In this document: in pieces, positions 56,638-64,000 of the stretch
Numbering within the stretch: the stretch's first letter is position 1
How the letters are laid out: the number at the start of each line of letters is the position of its first letter
DNA from: Alteromonas sp. RKMC-009
Lineage (GTDB): Bacteria > Pseudomonadota > Gammaproteobacteria > Enterobacterales > Alteromonadaceae
DNA length: 64,000 nucleotides
Direction of reading: 5' to 3'
Assembly (NCBI RefSeq): GCF_003584565.2
Contig: NZ_CP031010.1
Span: 1,488,001 to 1,552,000, forward strand
The notes under the pieces: model-generated
Seen by the model: only the letters and a program-made list of their open reading frames with translations
What the model was told of the DNA's origin: nothing
Database searches by the model: none
Program-made: the position numbers and the translations under genes

Positions 56638-58001
56638 CTAATCTTTCACCGCTTCCGCATCCTTCAACGCAGAGAATTTACCGTTCCAGAACTGGTTGCC
56701 AATCTGCACATTCTCAAAGTGAATATTTTCTGCATTTTCCAAAATCAGCGGAATGTCAGCCTTTTTGATACGGATATTCCGGAAAGTGACATCGTGAACA
56801 GGGGCTGCATCCGGAGCATGGATTTCAAGCACAGTACCCACATTCTCTACGGTCATATCTTCAATGATGATGTCAGTGTAAGTTGCCGGAAAATTACCGT
56901 GCAGATTGCTCGGGTAATTAAGCTGGAACCAGAAAAGATGTTTAAACGAGGCAACTTTACTCCCGCGGATCCGTATCATTTCAACACGTCCGCCACGATC
57001 TAAGTTGCTTTGAAACGGTAAGCCGAATCTCCTTCGTGGAGGGTATTATTTTCGAAGAAAACCCGTTTGATACCACCGGACATTTCCGACCCCAGACCAA
57101 TGCCGTCTTCGCCACCAAGATCATTATTTCTTACGACGATATCAGTGCTGGGAATACCTATGTTACGGCCATCCGCATCGCGGCCGGACTTGATTACGAT
57201 GCCGTCATCACCGGTGCGGAAATGATTGTTTTCTGCCAGTACAAACTGACTGGATTCAATGTCCAGTCCGTCGTTATTGTACAGGTGGCTGTCTACTTTC
57301 ACCCTGCGAACCGTTGCGTGAGAGGTGTATACCAGATGGTTAACCCAGAAGGGGGAGTTTTTGGCCGTGTAGTCTTCCAGCAGAACACGTTCGGCATGGA
57401 AAAACTGGATAAGTGGGGGGCGAAGAAAATGCCCTTCACCGAATTGCCTTTGTTGCACAGGCACACTGTCAAAACCCATTCTTCTCAGCGCATGCATGTC
57501 AGTATTTTGCTTTTCGTACCAGTTGATAAAAGCAGAGTTTGCATTGCCGTCTATCGTGCCTTCACCTGTGATAGCCACATCTTCCACATTGGCAGCATAA
57601 ATCATTGGTGAGTAAGTAAATACTTCCGTTCCTTCCCAGCGTGTTGTCACAACCGGAAGGAAATCAGAGGGCGTAGCTGAAAAGAGTAGTGTGGCGTTTT
57701 TCCCGAGATGCAGATTGATTTTACTTTTAAGGTGCAAAGGCCCGTCAACATGCCAGATACCCTCCGGAATATGAACAATTCCACCACCGGCAGCCGCTGC
57801 TTTGTCGATAGTTTGCTGGATGGTTTGTCTGGCGGCCTTTCTGATTGAAGGTGAGTCTTCCACAACAAACTGTTTATCCGGAATGTCCGGCAGGCGTATT
57901 TGCTGCAAAATTCCGGTCGCAATTTGCCAGTCTTGCTCAGTGGAGGCGCGGGTTGATAGCGGGATCAGAAAACACAGGATCAGGGTAAGGCGGAATATCA
58001 T
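56638..58001 (-). pseudogene. Glycoside hydrolase family 28 (polygalacturonase), frameshifted
   Basis: Two adjacent frames make one GH28 enzyme of about 454 residues. The first (58001-57000) has a signal peptide, a right-handed beta-helix and the GH28 active site (NNDGLDIESS, TGDDGIVIKSGRD, GLGSEMSGG) and stops at YRFKAT. The second (from about 57003 to 56638) continues with NLDRGGRVEMIRIRGSK. A missing A in the run at 57009-57011 (AAA instead of AAAA) explains the break; restoring it gives YRFKSNLDRGGRVE. The loss truncates the last quarter, including beta-helix coils, so the protein is probably inactive unless this is a sequencing error. Confidence 0.85.
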
Positions 58002-58078
58002 GAAAGCTCCGGTATTCCCGAAAGAGTCATGTCACGACTGCGGGAAGTTAATTGGTTTACAAGATTTACAATCAGTTA

Positions 58079-58107
58079 ATAATGCTACCGGTGGCATTTG
58101 GTGTCAA
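58079..58107 (-). promoter_or_regulatory. GH28 promoter with overlapping operator
   Basis: On the minus strand TTGACA (58107-58102) and CATTAT (58084-58079) are spaced by 17 bases. The near-palindrome AATGCCACCGGTAGCATT (58081-58098) fills the spacer. It shares the CCACCGGT core with the TonB receptor operator, so a common repressor is likely. Confidence 0.65.
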
Positions 58108-58223
58108 AGTATTTAATAAATATTGGTTTCTCAGGAGTGAGGAAGGAGTAAGGAACAAAGTTTGTTGGAGGGCATTAGAGCTTATTTTGCTCCCCCGTGC
58201 GGAGGAGCAAGTCAGTCAGCGTG

Positions 58224-60302
58224 TTACCAGATCTGAACGCGGTCTTCCGGTGCAAGATACAAGGCATCGCCGGGCTGGACGTCGAAAGCTTTATACCAGA
58301 TATCCAGATTACGTGGCGCCTGTGTACGGTATCGGGCCGGAGAGTGCGGATCAGAGCGGAGCTGGTTGATCAGGCTTTGCTCAGTGCGTTTCTCACGCCA
58401 TACCTGTGCCCAGGCGAGGAAGAAGCGTTGATCGCCGGTGAAGCCGTCGATGACAGGGGCTTCTTTGCCATTCAGGCTCAGCTTATAGGCTTCATAGGCC
58501 ATTGACAAACCACCCACATCACCAATGTTCTCACCCATGGTCAGACGACCATTTACATGGTTGCCGGGGATTGGCTCATACTGATCATACTGAGCACCCA
58601 ACTGGTCAACTTTGGCAGTAAAAGAAGCTAAATCTTCTTCAGTCCACCAGTTGCGCTGAATGCCTTTGGCGTCTGATTTGGCGCCCTGATCGTCGAAACC
58701 GTGTCCCATCTCGTGTCCGATAACAGCGCCGATAGCACCATAGTTCACAGCAGGGTCTGCATTCGGATCGAAGAATGGAGGCTGAAGAATGGCAGCAGGG
58801 AATACAATCTCATTAAATGACGGATTGTAATACGCGTTGACCGTTTGTGGTGTCATACCCCAACGTTCGCGGTCAGTCGGCTTAAGTTCTGCTTCCACAT
58901 CTTTAGCGTTAAAGAATTTGCGCAGGTTACGAATGTTTTGAACCAGCTTATCTGAAGATATTTCCAGACCACTTAAATCTACCCATTCGTCCGGATAGCC
59001 GATTTTAGGATGGAAAGCCGCCAGTTTTTCTTTCGCTTCTTTCTTCGTTTCTTCACCCATCCAGTCCAGGTTGTCAATGCGCTTGCCCAGCGCTGCGCGC
59101 AGGTTTTCAACCAGTTCAGACATTTGCTCTTTCGAAGACTGAGGGAAGTAACGGTCGACATAAATCTTGCCCAGCGCGAAACCCAGAGACTGCGTACCGG
59201 ACATTTGTGCAACAGCGCGTTTCCAGCGGGCTTCCGGTTCTTCCTGACCATTCAGCTTTTTGTTATAGAATTCAAAAGATGTCTGGTAAATCTCTTCCGG
59301 CAGCAGAGAGGCATTTTCACTCAGAGTATGGAAAGTCAGATACGCCTTCCACACAGCAAGATCCGTTTCGTTGATGATGGTAATGACATCTTTAACGGGT
59401 TGCGGGGTAGTGATGTTCAGCTCTGGTACTTTCAAGCCACTTTGTGCGAAAAAGGTATCCCAGTTAAAACCCGGATACGCATCGGAAAGAGACGATCTTT
59501 CAATCTGGTTTAATGTCAGATCACGATCCCGGCGTTTTTCCCGCGGCCATTGGGCATGAGCAATACGGGTTTCCAGATCCATAATTTGTTGTGCCTGCTG
59601 TGCAGCGTCCTGAACACCGGCAAACGACAGCATTTTCTCGATATGAGACAGGTATGCTTCACGAATATCAACAAAGCGTTCCTGATCACTTAAGTAATAG
59701 TCCCGGTCAGGCAGACCCAGGCCGCCAACACTGACACTGACCTGATACTCGTTGGGATCAAGACGGTTGTACCACATGCTGCCCAGCAGAGGCGTTGCTG
59801 TGCCGTATAACCAGGCATTCCCGAACACCTCTGTCAGTGCCTGACGGTTATCGATGGCCTGAATTTTCGACAATACATCCGAAACAGGCTCAATACCTTT
59901 CGCATTTATGCCTTCCACATCCATGTAAGCGGTGTAGAAATCTTTTACCATCTGTTCTTCAGCATTCAGATCTTGCCTGGTCATCAGGTCGTCGATGATG
60001 GCTTTAACCTGTTCTTCGCTGCGATCACGCAGGGCATTAAATGCACCGAAGCGGGTTTTATCTGCCGGAAGTTCATAATTTTTATACCAGGTGCCGCTGG
60101 CATAGGAAAAGAAGTCGTCGCCGGGTTTTACGGCTTTGTCCATTGCTGTCAGGTCGATGCCGAAGCTGCCCAGTTCCGCACTGCCTTTTTGTACGGCAGA
60201 CTGTGCCTCTGATGATGAGGCTGTGGTGTTTTGTTCCGGTTTGCTACAGCCGGTTAAACTTAAGGCCGCTGCAATAGTGGCAGCGAGTAATTTATACTTC
60301 AT
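58224..60302 (-). CDS. M13 family metallopeptidase (neprilysin/PepO-like lipoprotein)
   Basis: A 692-residue zinc endopeptidase with a lipoprotein signal (ALSLTGC, Cys at about residue 19). The zinc motif is HEMGH (530-534) and the third ligand lies in ENIGDVGG. The N-terminal region is the M13 lid domain. It should be anchored in the periplasm or outer membrane and cut short peptides. Its start overlaps the stop of the DUF482 gene by 11 bases, so they are co-translated. Confidence 0.93.
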   Translation of the reverse strand: MKYKLLAATIAAALSLTGCSKPEQNTTASSSEAQSAVQKGSAELGSFGIDLTAMDKAVKPGDDFFSYASGTWYKNYELPADKTRFGAFNALRDRSEEQVKAIIDDLMTRQDLNAEEQMVKDFYTAYMDVEGINAKGIEPVSDVLSKIQAIDNRQALTEVFGNAWLYGTATPLLGSMWYNRLDPNEYQVSVSVGGLGLPDRDYYLSDQERFVDIREAYLSHIEKMLSFAGVQDAAQQAQQIMDLETRIAHAQWPREKRRDRDLTLNQIERSSLSDAYPGFNWDTFFAQSGLKVPELNITTPQPVKDVITIINETDLAVWKAYLTFHTLSENASLLPEEIYQTSFEFYNKKLNGQEEPEARWKRAVAQMSGTQSLGFALGKIYVDRYFPQSSKEQMSELVENLRAALGKRIDNLDWMGEETKKEAKEKLAAFHPKIGYPDEWVDLSGLEISSDKLVQNIRNLRKFFNAKDVEAELKPTDRERWGMTPQTVNAYYNPSFNEIVFPAAILQPPFFDPNADPAVNYGAIGAVIGHEMGHGFDDQGAKSDAKGIQRNWWTEEDLASFTAKVDQLGAQYDQYEPIPGNHVNGRLTMGENIGDVGGLSMAYEAYKLSLNGKEAPVIDGFTGDQRFFLAWAQVWREKRTEQSLINQLRSDPHSPARYRTQAPRNLDIWYKAFDVQPGDALYLAPEDRVQIW

Positions 60303-61515
60303 TGTCGTTTCTCTTTTTTGTTGTTGCAGCGTCCGGAGTGACCACTGCTGTACTTGTTGTTTTTAGTGTTGTTTGCATCGCTTCATTGAAAGGTAACACA
60401 GTGGCTGCCTGTTGAAAGTAACGGGCAATCTGTGGCGTCTCCTGCTGTAAAAATTGTTCTACAGCATGCTGGAAATCAGCATCATACAATTTGTGAAGAG
60501 ATACACACCAGGTGGGCTCAAAGCCCCGTAAAATCTTGTGTTCGCCCTGTGTGCCGGGGTTGAATAAAGGTATGCCATGCTCAACAGCAAAAGCAATGCC
60601 CTGATTGTAACAAGTTTCGAAATGCAGGCCGTCGACCTCTTTCATTGCACCCCAGTAGCGCCCGTAAAGCCCGTTATCGTCATAGAAAAACAGTGCACTG
60701 GCTACAGGTTCCTGTTCTTGTGCGGCGACGACCAGCAAAACATTCGATGCCATAGAGCTGAAGATCTGGCGGAAAAAAGCCGGAGTCAGATATCCCGTGT
60801 GGCCGGATCGTTTTAAATAAGTTTGCTGATAGCAGCGGATGAAAAATTCAATGTGTTCAGAGGTGAGGGCATCACCGGTAATTCTTGTCAGCGAAACACC
60901 GGCCTGTTCAAGTTTCTCCCGTGACTTACGCAGGGCTTTACGCTTTCTCGATGTCAGTGTGGCGGTAAAGTCACTGAACGTCTGATAGCCATAGTTGTAC
61001 CACTGGAACTGCACGGAATAGCGCCGGGCAAAGCCCTGCTCATACCAGCTCTTGCTATTTTGGTATGGCGAAAAAAGAATGTGAGAAGATGAGCATCCTT
61101 GTTCTGACAATGCCTTCAGAGCAGGCACTGCTACTTGCAGAATGTCCCTTTCTTCATACTCAGGAGATATCAGAAGTCTGTTGCCGGTGACCGGTGTAAA
61201 AGGCACTGCACTTATCCACTTGGGATAATAATTCAGCCCGTGCTGATCGTAGGCATGTGCCCAGCCGTGGTCAAAAACATATTCCCCGTAACTGTCTTCT
61301 TTCAGGTAACCCGGCATCACCGCAACGAGTTTATCACCGTCGCAGACTCTCAAATGATGAGGTTGCCAGCCTGTTTCAGGACCCACGCAGTGACATGCTT
61401 CCATGGCAGCAAGAAACGGATATTGCAGAAAAGGACCTGCATCCCGTGCAAGTGCCTGCCACTGTGATGAATCAATGTCTTTAATCGATGAGGTAAAGGA
61501 TGTGGTATATTTCAT
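60292..61515 (-). CDS. GNAT-fold acyltransferase, DUF482/FemAB-like
   Basis: A 407-residue protein of the DUF482 (Acetyltransf_6) type, with an N-terminal region (LQYPFLAAMEA), a PYQNSKSWYEQGF segment and a C-terminal GNAT/FemAB-like region (LYGRYWGAMKEVDGLHFETCYNQGI). The family is annotated as peptidoglycan or lipid related, but its substrate is unknown. I chose the ATG at 61515; a GTG at 61536 adds seven residues. It is upstream of and overlaps the M13 peptidase gene. Confidence 0.85.
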   Translation of the reverse strand: MKYTTSFTSSIKDIDSSQWQALARDAGPFLQYPFLAAMEACHCVGPETGWQPHHLRVCDGDKLVAVMPGYLKEDSYGEYVFDHGWAHAYDQHGLNYYPKWISAVPFTPVTGNRLLISPEYEERDILQVAVPALKALSEQGCSSSHILFSPYQNSKSWYEQGFARRYSVQFQWYNYGYQTFSDFTATLTSRKRKALRKSREKLEQAGVSLTRITGDALTSEHIEFFIRCYQQTYLKRSGHTGYLTPAFFRQIFSSMASNVLLVVAAQEQEPVASALFFYDDNGLYGRYWGAMKEVDGLHFETCYNQGIAFAVEHGIPLFNPGTQGEHKILRGFEPTWCVSLHKLYDADFQHAVEQFLQQETPQIARYFQQAATVLPFNEAMQTTLKTTSTAVVTPDAATTKKRNDNEV

Positions 61516-61644
61516 TTTTACTTTCGCAGTAAACACGTTTTTAATTCACTGCTGTATCGTGGTTAGTCACTGCATTGTACTGCGACGAACTCTTCCATGA
61601 ATGCCGGTACATTTACATTAGAGCTAATTTAAACATTCTTCAAC

Positions 61645-62094
61645 ATGACAGACCCTGACCGCAAAATCATTATCGACGCGATTACGCGCATGCTGGCACG
61701 ACGAGAGCACAGCCATGTGGAGGTACTGACAAAACTGACACAGAAAGGTTTCGACGCCGGTTTGTCGTCGGCTATTTTGCAGGAATTCACCGACGCTGAT
61801 ATTCAAAGTAATGCCAGATACGCAGAAATGCGTGTCCGCGCCTGCGCATCGAAAGGTCAGGGGCCGGCCAGAATAAAGCGTGAGCTGGCGCAGCATAAAC
61901 TCGATGACGCTACCATCGCGTCTGCGATGAGCGAAGCTGACATTGACTGGTTTGAATTAGCCCTGAAGGTAAAAGAGAAGAAATTTGGCGAAGGGCAGGA
62001 GCGGGACTTCAAAGCCAGACAAAAGCAAATGCAGTTTCTCAATTACCGGGGCTTTACTCAGGAACACATCCAATACGCCGTAAATGGTGACTAA
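61645..62094 (+). CDS. recX: Recombination regulator RecX
   Basis: A 149-residue helical protein with the RecX repeats (ITRMLARREHSHVEVLTKLTQKGF; then RYAEMRVRACASKGQGPARIKRELAQ). It inhibits RecA filaments. recX usually follows recA directly, but the gene upstream here is the divergent DUF482 gene and no recA is in the window. No LexA box was noticed upstream. alaS follows, as in many gammaproteobacteria. Confidence 0.92.
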   Translation: MTDPDRKIIIDAITRMLARREHSHVEVLTKLTQKGFDAGLSSAILQEFTDADIQSNARYAEMRVRACASKGQGPARIKRELAQHKLDDATIASAMSEADIDWFELALKVKEKKFGEGQERDFKARQKQMQFLNYRGFTQEHIQYAVNGD

Positions 62095-62273
62095 ATTAAC
62101 CGCGAATGCCTTAACAACGGCGCGTGTTCCATGATATGTTTGCGCCCTGCGGGCCGTATGCCCGATTTAGTGACTTGTGCACCACAATTCCCGGCATCTG
62201 ACGAGCCATTTTATCAGAGTAAATTTGTGCTCCCGATGTTCACCGTTAACAAGAGTAGGAAGTTAGGATTTCA

Positions 62274-64000
62274 ATGACATTATCAACTGCTGACATACGC
62301 CAAAAGTTTATCGATTACTTTAAAAGTCACGGCCACCAGGCAGTGGCGAGTTCCTCATTGGTACCTGCAGATGATCCTACGCTCCTGTTCACCAACGCGG
62401 GGATGAACCAGTTCAAAGACGTTTTCCTTGGCGCAGAAAAGCGCAGCTACTCCCGTGCAGTGTCTTCACAACGTTGTGTGCGTGCCGGTGGTAAGCACAA
62501 TGATCTGGAGAACGTTGGCTATACTGCCCGTCATCACACCTTTTTCGAAATGCTGGGTAACTTCAGTTTTGGCGATTACTTCAAAAAAGACGCCATTTCC
62601 TTTGCCTGGAATTTCCTGACTGTTGAGCTTGGATTACCAAAAGAGAAACTGCTGGTAACCGTTTATTCAGAAGACGATGAAGCCTTCGATTTGTGGGAGA
62701 ACCACATTGGCGTGCCGGCAGAAAAAATCATCCGGATCAACACGTCAGATAACTTCTGGTCGATGGGTGATACCGGCCCCTGCGGTCCCTGTTCTGAAAT
62801 TTTCTATGACCACGGTGAGCACATCTGGGGTGGTCCTCCGGGAACGCCTGAAGAAGACGGTGACCGGTTTATTGAAATCTGGAACCTGGTTTTCATGCAG
62901 TTCAATAAGCAGGCAGACGGCACCATGGAGCCGCTGCCTAAGCCTTCTATCGATACCGGTATGGGCCTTGAGCGTATTTCTGCCATTCTTCAGAATGTGC
63001 ACAGCAACTATGAAATTGACCTGTTCCAGAACCTGATTAAAGCGACTGCTGACATTACCGGGGCTAAAGATCTGGAAGACAAGTCTTTACGTGTTGTGGC
63101 TGACCATATCCGTTCATGCGGCTTCCTGGTATGTGACGGCGTAATGCCGGGCAACGAAGGTCGCGGCTATGTACTGCGCCGTATCATTCGTCGTGCAGTA
63201 CGTCACGGCTATCAACTTGGCGCGAAAGACATATTCTTCTACAAACTGGTAGCGGCTCTGGTGCAAGAAATGGGTGAGTTCTACCCTGAACTGGCTGATC
63301 AGCAACCTGTCATTGAGAAAGTATTGCGGGTTGAAGAAGAGCAATTCAGTAAAACACTGGAACGGGGCATGAACATGCTCAATGACACGTTATCTTCACT
63401 GGAAGGCGATACGATTCCCGGTGAAGTGGTGTTCAAACTGTATGACACTTACGGATTCCCGGTTGATTTAACCAACGATGTTGCCCGCGAGCACAATGTA
63501 AAAATTGACGAAGCCGGTTTTGAAAAGGCCATGGAAGCTCAGCGTGCCCGTGCTCAGAAAGCCAGTAACTTCGGTGCCAATTATAATGACCTGCTGAAAA
63601 TTGAACATGAAACAGCATTCACCGGTTATACCGATGTGGAAGGTGAGGCAAACGTTGTCGAACTTATTCATGACAATCAATTTTGCGAATCGCTCACCGA
63701 CGGACAGGAAGGTATTGTGGTATTAGACCAGACGCCCTTTTATGCCGAGTCCGGTGGTCAGGCCGGCGACCGTGGTGTGCTTAAAGTAGCTAACGGTGAA
63801 TTTATTGTTACTGATACCCAGAAAATGGGTAATGCATTCGCGCACAAAGGTAAGGTCGTCGGTGAAATACGTAAAGGCGAAAAAGCGGCTGCGGCTATCG
63901 ACAACAGCAATCGTGAAGCCGTGAAGCAAAATCACAGTGCGACGCACTTGCTGCATGCTGCACTGAGAGAAATCTTAGGTGAGCATGTCACTCAGAAAGG
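62274..64000 (+). CDS. alaS: Alanyl-tRNA synthetase AlaS (3' partial)
   Basis: 575 codons are present and the gene runs off the right edge. The N-terminal class II catalytic core is intact (motif 1 region near [29 protein letters not shown], and motif 3 TGMGLERI). The editing domain begins with the zinc-binding HSATH (554-558). It attaches alanine to tRNA-Ala and removes mischarged Ser/Gly. ATG with AGGA 5 bases upstream. The 179-base gap after recX holds no gene and shows no T-box. Confidence 0.97.
   Translation, partial: MTLSTADIRQKFIDYFKSHGHQAVASSSLVPADDPTLLFTNAGMNQFKDVFLGAEKRSYSRAVSSQRCVRAGGKHNDLENVGYTARHHTFFEMLGNFSFGDYFKKDAISFAWNFLTVELGLPKEKLLVTVYSEDDEAFDLWENHIGVPAEKIIRINTSDNFWSMGDTGPCGPCSEIFYDHGEHIWGGPPGTPEEDGDRFIEIWNLVFMQFNKQADGTMEPLPKPSIDTGMGLERISAILQNVHSNYEIDLFQNLIKATADITGAKDLEDKSLRVVADHIRSCGFLVCDGVMPGNEGRGYVLRRIIRRAVRHGYQLGAKDIFFYKLVAALVQEMGEFYPELADQQPVIEKVLRVEEEQFSKTLERGMNMLNDTLSSLEGDTIPGEVVFKLYDTYGFPVDLTNDVAREHNVKIDEAGFEKAMEAQRARAQKASNFGANYNDLLKIEHETAFTGYTDVEGEANVVELIHDNQFCESLTDGQEGIVVLDQTPFYAESGGQAGDRGVLKVANGEFIVTDTQKMGNAFAHKGKVVGEIRKGEKAAAAIDNSNREAVKQNHSATHLLHAALREILGEHVTQK

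Noticed and set aside
58187..58210. Terminator after the M13 peptidase
   Set aside because: TTGCTCC/GGAGCAA can form a stem with a 10-base loop, but no T run follows in the direction of transcription.
62095..62273. T-box or other riboswitch upstream of alaS
   Set aside because: The gap shows only a short GCCC/GGGC hairpin and no T-box core. T-boxes are also not expected in gammaproteobacteria.

Overview
This window is a chromosomal segment of a motile, polarly flagellated marine-type gammaproteobacterium. The best fit is the Alteromonadales, close to Alteromonas. The reasons are the FlrABC hierarchy, FlhF/FlhG, a complete F6-type chemotaxis operon with ParC/ParP-like genes, a pectin-type TonB receptor with a GH28 enzyme, and moderate GC content. 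The family is inferred from gene content, not measured. I saw no rRNA, tRNA, IS element, prophage or CRISPR.

Layout. (1) 1-5.5 kb: the end of a sugar/glycan cluster (TPP enzyme, FkbM methyltransferase, sugar-1-P nucleotidyltransferase, a kinase/cytidylyltransferase fusion in inverted HldE order, Zn alcohol dehydrogenase) next to a short flagellin (5.7-6.5 kb). It probably makes a flagellin or surface glycan. (2) 6.6-31.4 kb: flrA, flrBC, fliEFGHIJ, fliK, fliLMNOPQR, flhB, flhA, flhF, flhG, fliA. The run is broken only by a convergent TPR-GGDEF diguanylate cyclase between flhB and flhA. Sigma-54 -24/-12 sites precede flrB, fliE, probably fliK and possibly flhA. (3) 31.4-38.6 kb: cheY, cheZ, cheA, cheB, parC, parP, cheW and a DUF2802 gene. 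CheA carries three copies of a short acidic motif spaced exactly 47 residues apart, apparently in place of a P2 domain. (4) 38.6-40.3 kb: an Lrp-type regulator divergent from a Zn alcohol dehydrogenase.

(5) 40.3-47.6 kb: methionine synthesis. metA sits behind tandem MetJ-like boxes, followed by a methionine synthase cut in two by one in-frame stop codon, a DUF938 gene, two small unknown proteins and a MetR-like regulator. (6) 47.7-53.6 kb: an OxyR-like regulator without the peroxidatic cysteine, divergent from two consecutive carbonic anhydrase-SulP transporter pairs. Both pairs carry the same upstream operator with identical geometry, and the operator resembles an OxyR half-site. I read this as a dedicated inorganic-carbon regulon and consider it the most interesting system in the window. 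(7) 53.7-58.0 kb: a TonB-dependent receptor and a GH28 pectinase broken by a one-base deletion. Each has an ACCGGT-centred palindromic operator in its promoter, and the receptor also has a CRP-like site. (8) 58.2-64 kb: an M13 lipoprotein peptidase overlapping a DUF482 acyltransferase, then recX (without recA beside it) and the first 575 codons of alaS, which runs off the end.

The flagellar and chemotaxis genes form one functional unit: FlrA and FlrBC drive sigma-54 basal-body genes, FliA drives late genes, FlhF/FlhG set pole and number, and ParC/ParP place the arrays. The methionine genes fit control by MetJ and MetR.
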